Positions 17,037 to 27,625 are shown, numbered from the stretch's first letter. The stretch: 64,000 bases of DNA from Spirosoma validum (GCF_014699035.1 NZ_JACXAA010000014.1:124001-188000); one strand, 5' to 3'. The notes: generated from the letters alone by a model not told the origin. Translations and numbers: made by a program.

Positions 17037-20000
17037 ATGAATAACACCTTTACACGATTACAAACGAGGTATTGCCAGTCGGCGCGCTGGCTTTTCGGGC
17101 TCGGACTGGCTTTGCTGACCGTGGCTACCTTTGCGCAAACCGCAGGCACCGTTAGCGGAACCGTGGCTGATCCGGAAAGTGGCCAAGGTCTACCAGGGGT
17201 CAACGTGGTAAGCAAAGGATCGTCGCGGGGAACCACGACCGACGGCAACGGACGCTATCAACTAACAGGCATTACGCCAGCGACAATCCTGGTTTTCAGC
17301 TCGGTGGGGTATACGTCACAGGAAATCACGGTGGGCAACCAGACGACCATCGACGTAAAACTGTCCAGCGATAACAAAAGTCTGAACGAGGTTGTGGTGC
17401 TCGGTTATACGACCACGACGCAGAAAAACCTGACGGGTGCCGCGCAGGCCGTTAGTGCGAAAGAACTGAAAGACGTAACGTCCAATAACGTCGGGCAGTT
17501 GCTACAGGGCAAAGCCGCCGGTGTGTTTGTCGGCAATAGCTCCGGCGACCCTCGCACCCCGCCCAAAGTGCTTATCCGGGGGATCGGTACGTTAACGGCT
17601 AACTCTGATCCGCTCTACGTCGTGGACGGGGTTATTGGTGGAATTCCCAACCCAAGCGATATTGAGTCCATTACGGTCCTGAAGGATGCAGCCTCTACGG
17701 CTTTATACGGTGCGCGGGCGTCTAATGGCGTAATCGTCGTGACGACGCGACGGGGCACTTCCGGCAAAGCCCAGATTACGGCCCGGTTGAACAAAGGCGT
17801 TGGCTACTTAAGTCTGGGTAATTTCCGTCTGATGAATGGGCAGGAACTGTATGACCTGCAAAAAGCTGTTTTTCAGCGCGATCGTCCTACGAGCAACGTC
17901 AACGATTATCTGCCTGCGCCCGAAGCCAATGCCAACATCAACTGGTTCGATCAGGCCTTTCGTCCGGCGACGAATACACTGGCCGAACTGAGCGCAGCGG
18001 GTGGCAGCGATAAAACGCGTTTCTTTCTGAGCGGCAACTACTATCAGGAAGATGGGATTCTGAAAGGAACGGGGTTAAACCGGTTTGGTTTACGGCTCAA
18101 CTTCAGCCATAACCTCAGCGAAAAATTTCGGGTAAGTCTGAACAGCGCCGGTACGTATACGCGGGGGTACGACGACAGCAACGGCTCCCTCTATGGCGCG
18201 TATACATACCTGCCTTACGATGATCCGTATTACAATGGCGTGCCGTATAACCCAATCACTGGAGCCAAGAAATGGTACGGTCGCGACAATGCAAACTTCA
18301 TTTACAATCAGCAATTCAACACATTTAAAGAAAACACGCTGGCGGGAGATGTGCTTCTGAAAGCCGAATACGACCTGTTGCCCTGGCTTTCGCTCTCAAC
18401 CACGAACCGGGCGCAAACCAGTTTTTATGGCACCGAGACCAGCCAGGACCTGCGGGGAAATGCGGCCGCCGACGTACAGGGCCGCCTTACGAATTACAAC
18501 AGCCGTGTTTATAGCTTACTGACGTCTAATCTGTTACGCTTCCGACGCAGCTTTGAGGGTGGCCACAGCCTGGATGGATTAGCCGGGTACGAGTATCAGA
18601 CGAACGCATTTTCATCACTGGGCGCAACGGGCAAGGGAATCTTCTCGGGGCTAACCATTCTGGACGCTACGTCGCAGCCCGAGAGTATCAACGGCACGAA
18701 AATGGATAACGCCTTTTCGTCTTACCTGTTCCAGGCGAACTACGGCTACAAAGAAAAGTATCTGGTCACTACGTCGTTCCGGCGGGACGGTTCTTCGAAA
18801 TTCGGGCGTGATCGAAAATACGGCAATTTCTACGCCGTGGGGGTAACCTGGATTGCCTCCAACGAAGCGTTCCTGAACAACAACTCAACCCTGAACAACC
18901 TAAAATTCCGGCTTAGTTACGGGACCACGGGCAGTGCCAGCGGAACCAATGGATATGGCCCCACGGGTCTTACCGATGGGATCAACGATTATGCCGCGCA
19001 GGGCTTATACAGTCTGACGGGCCAGTACGCGGGTACCCCATCAGCAACACCTACCCGAATCGAGAACCCAAACCTGTCGTGGGAAGTCTCCAACAACGCC
19101 AACTTCGGAGTCGACGTTACGTTGTGGAACCGGCTAAACGTAACCGTCGATCTGTATAACCGCCTGACTAACAACCTGCTCTTTAATCGGCCTTTGCAGG
19201 GAACAAGTGGGTATTCGTTCATTACGGAAAATATCGGCGCCGTGCGCAATCAGGGAATTGAAATCGTTTTATCGGCCGATATTCTCCAAAAAACGGCGCT
19301 TAAATGGCGGATCGAAGCTAATCTGGGTATGAACCGGAATCGGCTGACGGCGCTCTACGGGGATCGTACGTTTGTGGCCAATGGAATGCGTCCGTTTGCC
19401 CTGGATCAGCCCCTCAACAGCTGGTATATGCGTCGGTGGGCGGGCGTCGATGCGCCAACCGGTGACCCGCTCTGGGAAAAGATCAATACCGATGGTACGG
19501 TTACGACGACGAACAACTACAACGAAGCCGCTCTTCAGTTTATCGGCAGCAATGCCAATCCAAAGGCATTTGGTGGCATCCGGCAGGTGCTTAACTGGAA
19601 GGGTTTTGAGCTAAACGCGTTCTTCACGTATGCCACGGGCGTAACGCTCTACAACGGCGACCGGAACCTGTTCGACAACGATGGTGCGTATGACCGCTAC
19701 AACCTGCTGGCTTTGCAGGATGGCTGGAGCCGCTGGGAAAAACCGGGCGACGTAGCAACACACCCCAAATACGTAATCGGCGGCAACAAAAACGCTCAGC
19801 GCCCGTCATCACGCTTCCTCGAAAATGGTAATTACCTCCGCCTACGTAACGTCAGTCTGAGCTACGACCTACCGAAAGCGGTGGTTAGCAAAGCCCGGCT
19901 GGGTAGCGTACGGCTGACTGCCTCGGCGGATAACCTGTTCACCGTCACGAAGTTTTCGGGTATCGATCCGGACGTAACGGAAACGGGCGAAGTCGGAACG

Positions 20001-20051
20001 AAGTATCCGTTCAGCAAAAAATTTGTTTTTGGCGTTCAACTCGGTTTTTAA
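17037..20051 (+). CDS. SusC-type TonB-dependent transporter (PUL B, first pair)
   Basis: Outer-membrane glycan importer of 1004 residues. A signal peptide ends near TVATFAQ, then a carboxypeptidase-like domain (GTVSGTVADPESGQGLPGV, residues about 38-120), the plug with NEVVVLGYTTTTQKNLTGA, DPLYVVDGVIGG and DAASTALYGARASNGVIVV, and a beta-barrel ending in FVFGVQLGF. The N-terminal domain is almost identical to that of the second PUL B SusC at 22959. SusD follows 12 bp later. LacI control through the upstream operators is likely if the operon is continuous. Confidence 0.96.
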   Translation: MNNTFTRLQTRYCQSARWLFGLGLALLTVATFAQTAGTVSGTVADPESGQGLPGVNVVSKGSSRGTTTDGNGRYQLTGITPATILVFSSVGYTSQEITVGNQTTIDVKLSSDNKSLNEVVVLGYTTTTQKNLTGAAQAVSAKELKDVTSNNVGQLLQGKAAGVFVGNSSGDPRTPPKVLIRGIGTLTANSDPLYVVDGVIGGIPNPSDIESITVLKDAASTALYGARASNGVIVVTTRRGTSGKAQITARLNKGVGYLSLGNFRLMNGQELYDLQKAVFQRDRPTSNVNDYLPAPEANANINWFDQAFRPATNTLAELSAAGGSDKTRFFLSGNYYQEDGILKGTGLNRFGLRLNFSHNLSEKFRVSLNSAGTYTRGYDDSNGSLYGAYTYLPYDDPYYNGVPYNPITGAKKWYGRDNANFIYNQQFNTFKENTLAGDVLLKAEYDLLPWLSLSTTNRAQTSFYGTETSQDLRGNAAADVQGRLTNYNSRVYSLLTSNLLRFRRSFEGGHSLDGLAGYEYQTNAFSSLGATGKGIFSGLTILDATSQPESINGTKMDNAFSSYLFQANYGYKEKYLVTTSFRRDGSSKFGRDRKYGNFYAVGVTWIASNEAFLNNNSTLNNLKFRLSYGTTGSASGTNGYGPTGLTDGINDYAAQGLYSLTGQYAGTPSATPTRIENPNLSWEVSNNANFGVDVTLWNRLNVTVDLYNRLTNNLLFNRPLQGTSGYSFITENIGAVRNQGIEIVLSADILQKTALKWRIEANLGMNRNRLTALYGDRTFVANGMRPFALDQPLNSWYMRRWAGVDAPTGDPLWEKINTDGTVTTTNNYNEAALQFIGSNANPKAFGGIRQVLNWKGFELNAFFTYATGVTLYNGDRNLFDNDGAYDRYNLLALQDGWSRWEKPGDVATHPKYVIGGNKNAQRPSSRFLENGNYLRLRNVSLSYDLPKAVVSKARLGSVRLTASADNLFTVTKFSGIDPDVTETGEVGTKYPFSKKFVFGVQLGF

Positions 20052-20063
20052 GCAACACCACCT

Positions 20064-21515
20064 ATGAAATCCTATTTTTCCCGTCTCCCACTGCTGGGTA
20101 TCCTTTTCCTGGCGGGGGCATGCAGCATCGACAAAAAACCCTATAACGGTCTGGCCGAGGATGCCATTCTGCAAAACGCACAGGGCCTTCGAGCCGCTAC
20201 GGATGGCAATTACACGTTCATTAAAGATTCGGATTACACCCGTAATCTGTACATCATGAACGAGTATCCGGGCGATAACGTCACCCTGAGCGGCACCACG
20301 ACCGATCCGTTATTTCTGACCTATACGTACCGCCATACTTCTGATCAGGGTAATACGTTGCAGATTTACCGAAAAGGCTATCAGGTCATTGTGGGCTGCA
20401 ACAAGGTGATTGAAGCCGTCAAAGAAGGTACATCGAAAGAACTGGACCAGATTCTGGGCGAAAATCTGTTTCTGCGGGCCATGGTTCATTTCGATCTGGT
20501 TCGCCTGTTTGGTCGCCCGTACACACAGAGTCCGGAAACAAACCTGGGCATCATCATTAAAACCGACTCGAAAGCGGATGACAACGCCACCCGGTCTACG
20601 GTTAAAGATGTGTATGCGTTCGTTGTGAGTGAACTACAGCGATCTATCAAACTGATGACAACCGTTCGCACCAGTAGTTACGCTAGTCCGGCGGCTGCCA
20701 ACGCGCTGCTGTCGCGGGTATATCTGTACATGAACGATAACGCCAATGCGCTCAAGTACGCCGATCTGGTCATTGCCGATGGTCGGTTTGCCCTTGCTAC
20801 GCCCACGCAGGTTCCTGATTTTTATACTCTAGAAAATGAACAGAATCGGGAAGTTATTTTCGCCATCAAACACACGCTGAAAGACGACCGGGGCTTCAGT
20901 GCAATCGGGTCGATGTACTACACCTCACCGGGCGGCATTGGCTGGGGCGAAGTGTATGCCTCGCAGGAGTATCAGGACCTGGTTAACAAGTTTCCGAACG
21001 ACAAGCGCCGGTCCTTCCTGGTTAAAAAGCTGACGAGCGCCGGTGCGCAGGAACAGCGGAATGGCATCAATAAAGTATACATCACGAAGTTTTCCAATCA
21101 GGGCGGTATTCCAACGCTGAGTTCGCCTATCGTACTACGTCTGGCGGAAATGTACCTGAATCGGGCCGAAGTCTACGCCAAAATGGGTGACAACGCCAAA
21201 GCCATTGCGGATGTGAACCTGATCCGACAGCGGGCAGGCCTGACAGGAACGGAGCTGTATACCGTAGCCGATCTGAAAGGGTTACCGACCGTGCTGGACG
21301 TAGTGCTTCAGGAGCGTCGGCTGGAACTGGCTTTCGAAGGCCACCGCCCGTACGACATCTTCCGCAACAACCGGAGTCTGGTTCGCAACTATCCGGGCTT
21401 CCACAACACCACAAACGGCCAGCAGACCGTATTGCCCGACGACAAACAGTTGGTCAATCTGGTACCAGAGTCGGAGATCGTACTCAATAAAAACCTGAAG
21501 CAGAACCCTCTTTGA
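20064..21515 (+). CDS. SusD-type glycan-binding lipoprotein (PUL B, first pair)
   Basis: Lipoprotein partner of the preceding SusC. The 483-residue protein has a lipobox with Cys at about residue 19 (LFLAGACS), N-terminal TPR-like helices (GENLFLRAMVHFDLVRLFGR) and the closing pattern PIVLRLAEMYLNRAEVYAKM and LQERRLELAFEGHRPYDIFR. It is expected on the cell surface capping the transporter. Neighbour order SusC-SusD-DUF3472 is common in Bacteroidota loci. Confidence 0.95.
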   Translation: MKSYFSRLPLLGILFLAGACSIDKKPYNGLAEDAILQNAQGLRAATDGNYTFIKDSDYTRNLYIMNEYPGDNVTLSGTTTDPLFLTYTYRHTSDQGNTLQIYRKGYQVIVGCNKVIEAVKEGTSKELDQILGENLFLRAMVHFDLVRLFGRPYTQSPETNLGIIIKTDSKADDNATRSTVKDVYAFVVSELQRSIKLMTTVRTSSYASPAAANALLSRVYLYMNDNANALKYADLVIADGRFALATPTQVPDFYTLENEQNREVIFAIKHTLKDDRGFSAIGSMYYTSPGGIGWGEVYASQEYQDLVNKFPNDKRRSFLVKKLTSAGAQEQRNGINKVYITKFSNQGGIPTLSSPIVLRLAEMYLNRAEVYAKMGDNAKAIADVNLIRQRAGLTGTELYTVADLKGLPTVLDVVLQERRLELAFEGHRPYDIFRNNRSLVRNYPGFHNTTNGQQTVLPDDKQLVNLVPESEIVLNKNLKQNPL

Positions 21516-21526
21516 AATAGAATAGC

Positions 21527-21576
21527 GTTCGGCGTAGTCTGATTGAGTTGGACTGATCAATCAGACCACGCCGAAC
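21527..21576. terminator. Stem-loop after susD
   Basis: Eighteen-base arms (21527-21544 and 21559-21576) matching at 17 positions with one G-T wobble and a 14-nt loop, just after the susD stop. No T run follows, so it may mark a processing site or a partial terminator inside the operon. Confidence 0.55.
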
Positions 21577-21597
21577 CTGGATCAATCCTTTTCTGAA

Positions 21598-22911
21598 ATG
21601 AACGTCCTCAACTGGATACAAATCTGCCTGTTTCTGACGACCTGTATGCATTTCGGTACACCCGATAAAACACATACCGGTCATGAAGCGAATCTGGTTC
21701 GAGTGCCTATCGGGGGAAATAGCTGGGTAACGAATGAATTAGAAAGAGACAAAACCATTTCGAAAGACGGCTTGACAAACTGGTCCAGCCCGGCGAGTAC
21801 GGTGACGACGTATGTCCGATTTGACAAAGCAGGTTCACTAAATCTATCCATCAACCTACGCGTTGCCGACGGCAAAAGTCGACTACGTGTTACGCTGTTG
21901 GGCCAATCGAAAGAGGTTGACGTACAGGGAAGTACGTTTGTTGATTATCCACTAGGCCAATGGTCCGTTGCGAAAGCGGGTTACATAAAAATAGTCTTGC
22001 AAGGCATTAGCAAAACGGGCGCTACGTATGCCGACGTAACGAATTTCGGTATCAGTGGTGAAGTTATCGATGAACGCACTGCCTTCGTTCGGGACAATGA
22101 GGGCAACTTTTTTTACTGGGGTCGGCGCGGACCGTCGGTGCATCTGCGCTATCCGATTCCCGACGGTGTTGAGGCCGAATGGTTTTATAATGAAGTGACA
22201 GTACCGAAGGGCAGCGACATCATCGGGTCGTATTACATGGCCAACGGCTTTGGCGAAGGCTATTTCGGCATGCAGGTCAACTCACCGACGGAACGACGGA
22301 TTCTTTTCTCGGTCTGGAGTCCGTTCAAGACGGATAACCCCAGCCAGATTCCTGACGATCAAAAGATTTTGCTGGACAGAAAAGGCGCGGATGTCGTTAC
22401 CAATGATTTTGGCAACGAAGGCTCCGGCGGGCAGAGTTATTTGCGGTACAACTGGGTGGCCGGTCAGACCTATAAGTTCCTATTACGTGGTCAGCCAGTG
22501 GAGAATGGCTACACGACCTACACGGCTTACTTCAGGGCACCCGATGCCACCAACTGGCAACTGATCGCCAGTTTCAAACGCCCCAAAACGACAACGTATC
22601 TGAAATCGCTTTACTCCTTCCTCGAAAATTTTACCCCCCAGACAGGCAACATCCAGCGGGAAGTGGACTTCTCGAACCAATGGGTCAGAAGCAGAGACGG
22701 CCAGTGGCAGGAACTAACGAAAGCCCAGTTCACCGGCGACAATACGGCAAAAAAAGCGTTTCGGATGGATTACGCGGGTGGACTGAAGGATAACAAGCGC
22801 TTTTTCCTCCGGAATTGTGGCTTCTTCGATACGTATACGCCCCTCAAAACTGATCTCACAAGACCCGCTCAACCTCAGTCTCCAAACATCAACGTAGCTG
22901 TACTTCCCTAA
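21598..22911 (+). CDS. DUF5077/DUF3472 secreted protein
   Basis: Secreted 437-residue protein of unknown activity. A short hydrophobic N-terminus with a Cys (IQICLFLTTCMHF) suggests export and perhaps lipidation. Residues about 35-150 resemble DUF5077 (RVPIGGNSWVTN, TVTTYVRFDKAGSLNLSI), a beta-sandwich, and residues about 165-420 resemble DUF3472 (GNFFYWGRRGPSVHLRYPIP, then FGEGYFGMQVNSPTERRI). Such proteins occur repeatedly in PULs and are thought to bind or cleave glycans, but I know of no assigned reaction. It sits between the two SusC/D pairs of PUL B. Confidence 0.85.
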   Translation: MNVLNWIQICLFLTTCMHFGTPDKTHTGHEANLVRVPIGGNSWVTNELERDKTISKDGLTNWSSPASTVTTYVRFDKAGSLNLSINLRVADGKSRLRVTLLGQSKEVDVQGSTFVDYPLGQWSVAKAGYIKIVLQGISKTGATYADVTNFGISGEVIDERTAFVRDNEGNFFYWGRRGPSVHLRYPIPDGVEAEWFYNEVTVPKGSDIIGSYYMANGFGEGYFGMQVNSPTERRILFSVWSPFKTDNPSQIPDDQKILLDRKGADVVTNDFGNEGSGGQSYLRYNWVAGQTYKFLLRGQPVENGYTTYTAYFRAPDATNWQLIASFKRPKTTTYLKSLYSFLENFTPQTGNIQREVDFSNQWVRSRDGQWQELTKAQFTGDNTAKKAFRMDYAGGLKDNKRFFLRNCGFFDTYTPLKTDLTRPAQPQSPNINVAVLP

Positions 22912-22958
22912 ACCTGTCCGATTTACAAAAGCATCCCTCTTCCAAACCGCAGACATCC

Positions 22959-25900
22959 ATGAACCTCTTTACTCGACAACGTAAATGGCTCCGACCGTAT
23001 TCATACCTGCTCATCGGTTTGTTGCTTCGGGCAGGAACAGCCGTCGCTCAAACACCCGTTGGACTCAGCGGTACCGTTGTCGATGCTGAAAATGGTCAGG
23101 GTCTACCGGGTGTGAACGTAGTGGCTAAAGGGTCATCGCGGGGAGCCACGACCGATGGAAATGGTCGGTACCAACTCAGCGTTTCCGACGCCTCGGCGGT
23201 GCTGGTTTTCAGCTACGTAGGCTACACCTCGCAGGAAATTACGGTGGGGTCCCAGACAACAATTGATGTTCGGCTGGTTAGCGATAACAAGAATCTGAGT
23301 GAAGTAGTCGTCATTGGTTACGGTACGCAGAAGAAGGTCAATTTAACTGGGGCCGTCTCTACCGTAGATGCCAAATTCCTCTCAAACCGTCCCCTCACCA
23401 ATGCGACGCAGGCGTTGCAGGGCGTTCAGGGTGTTTATGTCAATCAGCCAACGGCCCAACCGGGTGGCGATGGCGCAACGATTCGGATTCGGGGATTGGG
23501 AACACTGGGCAATAATGACCCACTGGTGCTGGTCGACGGGATTGCGTATAGCCTGCGGGATGTAAACCCGAACGATATTGCCACCATTTCGGTCCTGAAA
23601 GATGCGGCCTCTGCCGCTATTTATGGCAACCGGGCTGCCAATGGTGTTGTTCTAATCACTACCAAATCGGGGCAGAAAGGCAAGGCCCGCGTGGATTACT
23701 CCATTTACCAGGGTGTTCAGCAGGTAACCTACCTGCCCGATGCAGTTTTCAGTTCCGTTGACTATATGGAAGGGAAAAACCGGGCACTGGTCAACGAAGG
23801 GAAACAGCCGGAATACACCCAGACGATGATCGATGCGTTCAAGGCCAACCCGACTGATTCGGACCGCTATCCCAACACCAACTGGTTCGATGTCCTGTTT
23901 CGGAAAGCGCCTATTCAGGAGCACAACCTGCGTTTCTCGGGCGGAAGCGAAAAAACGACCTACTCACTTTCACTGGGTTACCTGAACCAGCAGGGCATAG
24001 TGATCGGATCGAAAGCAAATAAATATTCACTCGGTTCCAATATCTCGACGGATATCAACAACCGGTTAAAGGTGGGTTTTAATGTGCAGGGAACTTACTG
24101 GGAACGAAACGAACCAGTTGTCGGCAATGCGTATTTAATGAACCTGTCCTTCCGGGCATTACCCACGCAGCCCGATCTCCTGAGCGACGGCCGTTATGGC
24201 GATACGTGGGTACGCACTGGCGGGCATCAGGTGTTCCGGCATCCACGGGCGCTGGCAACCGAAGGCAGCAATACCGTCAGTTCGTTACGTACGCTGGCCA
24301 ACGTCTTTGCCGAATACCAGTTACCGGCCAATTTTCGGTACAAGATCAGTCTGGCAGCCAACTATTACAGCGAATTACGGTCTCGTTTTGTGCCCGTTAC
24401 GCCCCAGTACGACCCCGTCAACAACGTAACCAATTCGATTGATTACGGCGGCATTCCCCGTAGCGCTTATCGGCTGCAAAACAACGAACTGAACCTGACG
24501 ATGTTCCACACGCTGACCTGGAATCAGTCGTTCGGGAAACATAACCTAAGTGGTCTGTTGGGGTTCAGTGCCGAAACCTTTAAGAACAGCAACTTCTCGG
24601 CCTACCGCGAAGGATTTCTGGATAATAGCCTGACGGAATTAAACGCCGGAACGCTGAACCCACAGGTGACGGGCACCTCGGCGCTCTATAAATTGGTTTC
24701 TTATTTTGGCCGGGCCAATTACAATTACGATGAGCGGTATTTACTCGAAGCGAACTTCCGGTACGATGGTTCTACCCGCTTTGCCCAGGGAAATCGCTGG
24801 GGAATTTTTCCGTCCGTATCGGCTGGATGGCGTATCAACGAGGAAGCGTTTCTAAAAAACGCGTCGTACCTGTCGAACCTGAAACTACGGGCTTCGTGGG
24901 GACAACTGGGGAATCAGGCCATTGATAACTTCAGTTACGTGAATGCGATCGACATCGCGCAGAATTATTCGTTCAACAATACCGTCTCGAACGGAACCGC
25001 CGTCAATACGCTCAGTGACCCAGCCATTTCCTGGGAAACGACGACCATCTCAAATATCGGTCTGGACGCTGGCTTTTTCAATAATCGACTCACCGCCGAG
25101 CTTGAGTACTACGTCAAGAAAACATCCGGCATCCTGCAACGCGTTACGTTACCCGCCCAGGTGGGCGCACTTACAGGACCGGTACGTAACATTGGTGACG
25201 TCGAAAATCGGGGCGTCGAACTCGCGCTGGGCTACCGCAGCAAACTGGGATCGCTGGAGTATAATGTTGGTGGAAACGTAACGTATAACCAGAATAAAAT
25301 CACGAATCTGGGCGGGCAGGTCCTGTACGGAACAAACACCATTTCGCAGGAAGGTTACCCCATCAACTCCTGGTACATGCTGGACGCGATTGGTATTTTC
25401 CAGAACGTCGATGAAGTGAAAGCGTCGCCGGTCCAGAATGCCGCCACCCAGCCGGGTGATATTAAATACCGGGATGTGAACGGCGATAATAAAATCGACA
25501 ATAATGACCGGATCATTACCGGTACTACGTTCCCAAAATACACCTACGCGGTCAACGTAGGGGCTCAGTGGAAGGGATTCGATTTCTCGGCACTGTTGCA
25601 GGGGGTTCAGGGCATCAATACGTTCCCGACACTAAACTACTCACAGCCGTTCAACAACGGAGCGGGAGTTACGCGCAACTGGCTAACCGACTCCTGGACG
25701 CCCGACAACCCGAACGCTTCGTTACCCAGACTGACAACGTCGAATGGCTATCCGCAGAATTTCCAGGCGTCGACCTTCTGGTTGTATAATCTGTCGTATC
25801 TGCGGCTGAAAAACATTCAGATTGGTTATACGCTACCCAAAGCGCTTACGCAGAAAGCCAGAATCAGTTCGGTTCGGGTGTATGCCAACGCGCAGAATCT

Positions 25901-26015
25901 GGTAACCTGGTCGCCGTTCAAACTGGCAGACCCTGAACGGACCATCAATACCAGTACGCTGTACGAATACCCATCAGCCTCGACCATTACCGCCGGCCTA
26001 AACGTCAGTTTCTAA
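22959..26015 (+). CDS. SusC-type TonB-dependent transporter (PUL B, second pair)
   Basis: Outer-membrane importer of 1018 residues. The order is signal peptide (ends GTAVAQ), carboxypeptidase-like domain (about residues 33-115), plug with SEVVVIGYGTQKKVNLTGAV, DPLVLVDGIAYS and DAASAAIYGNRAANGVVLI, then a beta-barrel ending in AGLNVSF. The regulatory-like domain is close to that of the 17037 SusC (shared ENGQGLPGVNVV/ESGQGLPGVNVV and KGSSRG), whereas the barrels differ. That implies duplication or gene conversion with divergence of substrate. Confidence 0.96.
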   Translation: MNLFTRQRKWLRPYSYLLIGLLLRAGTAVAQTPVGLSGTVVDAENGQGLPGVNVVAKGSSRGATTDGNGRYQLSVSDASAVLVFSYVGYTSQEITVGSQTTIDVRLVSDNKNLSEVVVIGYGTQKKVNLTGAVSTVDAKFLSNRPLTNATQALQGVQGVYVNQPTAQPGGDGATIRIRGLGTLGNNDPLVLVDGIAYSLRDVNPNDIATISVLKDAASAAIYGNRAANGVVLITTKSGQKGKARVDYSIYQGVQQVTYLPDAVFSSVDYMEGKNRALVNEGKQPEYTQTMIDAFKANPTDSDRYPNTNWFDVLFRKAPIQEHNLRFSGGSEKTTYSLSLGYLNQQGIVIGSKANKYSLGSNISTDINNRLKVGFNVQGTYWERNEPVVGNAYLMNLSFRALPTQPDLLSDGRYGDTWVRTGGHQVFRHPRALATEGSNTVSSLRTLANVFAEYQLPANFRYKISLAANYYSELRSRFVPVTPQYDPVNNVTNSIDYGGIPRSAYRLQNNELNLTMFHTLTWNQSFGKHNLSGLLGFSAETFKNSNFSAYREGFLDNSLTELNAGTLNPQVTGTSALYKLVSYFGRANYNYDERYLLEANFRYDGSTRFAQGNRWGIFPSVSAGWRINEEAFLKNASYLSNLKLRASWGQLGNQAIDNFSYVNAIDIAQNYSFNNTVSNGTAVNTLSDPAISWETTTISNIGLDAGFFNNRLTAELEYYVKKTSGILQRVTLPAQVGALTGPVRNIGDVENRGVELALGYRSKLGSLEYNVGGNVTYNQNKITNLGGQVLYGTNTISQEGYPINSWYMLDAIGIFQNVDEVKASPVQNAATQPGDIKYRDVNGDNKIDNNDRIITGTTFPKYTYAVNVGAQWKGFDFSALLQGVQGINTFPTLNYSQPFNNGAGVTRNWLTDSWTPDNPNASLPRLTTSNGYPQNFQASTFWLYNLSYLRLKNIQIGYTLPKALTQKARISSVRVYANAQNLVTWSPFKLADPERTINTSTLYEYPSASTITAGLNVSF

Positions 26016-26035
26016 TCCTCAGCTCGCTATCAATC

Positions 26036-27544
26036 ATGAAAAAGCTCACCCTCTTCCTGTTACTGACTGGCGTTCTGGGTTGTAAAGAACAGTTTTTAGA
26101 CGTCAGTCCTACCGATCGCTATACGGAGCAGAACTACTGGCAAACCGAATCGCAGGCCATAGCCGCTGTTTCGGGTGTGTATGCCGCGTTAACCAATGGT
26201 AATTTGTATGGCGGAGAAACGCCACTGCTCTTCGACGATCTGACCCCCAATTCGTATAATTACGTGAATACGAACGGGTTCAACATCATTGCCCTGGGTA
26301 ATCATGACGCGGCCAATTCCGCGATCATTACCAGCCGCTGGACGGCGAATTACCGCGTTATTGGCCGGGCTAACGACGTACTGACCAACATCAGTCGCGT
26401 CACTATGGCGGATGCGTTACGGAAACGGCTTATTGGCGAAGCGAAATTTCTGCGCGCGCTGGGCTATCTGGATTTGATTACGTTATATGGTGGCGTTCCG
26501 CTGATCGTTGATAAACCTGCTCTGGAACAAAGCACTTTACCGCGCAATTCGGTGGATGAAGTGCGGACGCAGATCCTGAACGATCTGGACGCAGCCGCCC
26601 CTGATTTACCCCTGACGTATACCGGCACGGATAAAGGGCGCATTACGCGCGGAGCAGCACTGGCCCTGAAAGCCCGGACGCTGTTGTATGCGGGCAAGTG
26701 GACTGAAGCCGCTACGGCGGCAAAAGCCGTCATGGACCTGAAAACGTATAGCCTGGTTCCTGTTTACCGGAACGTATTTACGCTGGAAAACGAAGGCAAT
26801 TCAGAGGTAATTTTCGACATACAGTTTAAGTTTCCGGAAATAACCAACAGCTTCGACGTATCACTGCAACGCTACGACAATGCTGCTCCTACGCAGGATT
26901 TGATCGATAGCTTTTACATGACCGATGGAAAAAGCATTACGACATCATCGTTGTACAACCCGCAGAAACCGTACGAAAACCGCGATCCGCGTTTTTATCA
27001 GGCATACGCCTATCCGGGTAGCACCTATCTGGGTGCCGTCGTGAAAGACAATCAGTTTGCGCAGACGGGTTATGCTCAGAAAAAGTACACCATCTATCAG
27101 GATAATGTCGTACCTGCTACGATCAAGACCGATGGTCAGTCGGAAATCAACTACATTCTGCTACGGTACGCGGACATACTTCTGATGTATGCCGAAGCCC
27201 AGAATGAAGCCGCTGGCCCGGATGCTACGGTCTACGACGCCTTGAATCAGATTCGGAAACGGACGGGTATGCCCAACGTAACAGTCGGGCTAACAAAAGA
27301 CCAGATGCGGGACGAAATCCGGCATGAACGACGGATCGAGCTGGCGGGCGAAGGACTGTATTACGCGGATATTCGGCGCTGGAAAACAGCGGAAATCGTC
27401 ATGAACGCGACGGTCAGGAATTTTAAGGGCGTCGTGGTGGCAACGCGTCGGTTCAACGCTCAGCGCGATTACCTATGGCCCATTCCCTCCACCGCGATTC
27501 AGTTCAATCCGGCGCTCGAGCAAAATCCAAATTTTAATAAATAG
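26036..27544 (+). CDS. SusD-type glycan-binding lipoprotein (PUL B, second pair)
   Basis: Surface lipoprotein of 502 residues, 20 bp after its SusC. The lipobox Cys is residue 16 (LLTGVLGCKEQFLDVSPTD), and the motif CKEQFLD right after the Cys is typical of SusD proteins. Helical repeats include KRLIGEAKFLRALGYLDLIT. The C-terminus shows LLRYADILLMYAEAQNEAAG and DEIRHERRIELAGEGLYYAD, followed by YLWPIPSTAIQFNP. It closes the second transporter unit. Confidence 0.96.
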   Translation: MKKLTLFLLLTGVLGCKEQFLDVSPTDRYTEQNYWQTESQAIAAVSGVYAALTNGNLYGGETPLLFDDLTPNSYNYVNTNGFNIIALGNHDAANSAIITSRWTANYRVIGRANDVLTNISRVTMADALRKRLIGEAKFLRALGYLDLITLYGGVPLIVDKPALEQSTLPRNSVDEVRTQILNDLDAAAPDLPLTYTGTDKGRITRGAALALKARTLLYAGKWTEAATAAKAVMDLKTYSLVPVYRNVFTLENEGNSEVIFDIQFKFPEITNSFDVSLQRYDNAAPTQDLIDSFYMTDGKSITTSSLYNPQKPYENRDPRFYQAYAYPGSTYLGAVVKDNQFAQTGYAQKKYTIYQDNVVPATIKTDGQSEINYILLRYADILLMYAEAQNEAAGPDATVYDALNQIRKRTGMPNVTVGLTKDQMRDEIRHERRIELAGEGLYYADIRRWKTAEIVMNATVRNFKGVVVATRRFNAQRDYLWPIPSTAIQFNPALEQNPNFNK

Positions 27545-27556
27545 GTTGGTTTATGT

Positions 27557-27590
27557 ATGGCGCGGTTATTGTTCCTTTCGACCGCGCCAT
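27557..27590. terminator. Stem-loop between susD and sulfatase
   Basis: Perfect 10-bp arms ATGGCGCGGT and ACCGCGCCAT with a 14-nt loop, 12 bp after the susD stop. Its position argues that the sulfatase starts at the ATG at 27626, not at the ATG inside the first arm. Confidence 0.55.
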
Positions 27591-27625
27591 CATTGTATAT
27601 CGCCGACAACTACCCCGCTGAACGT

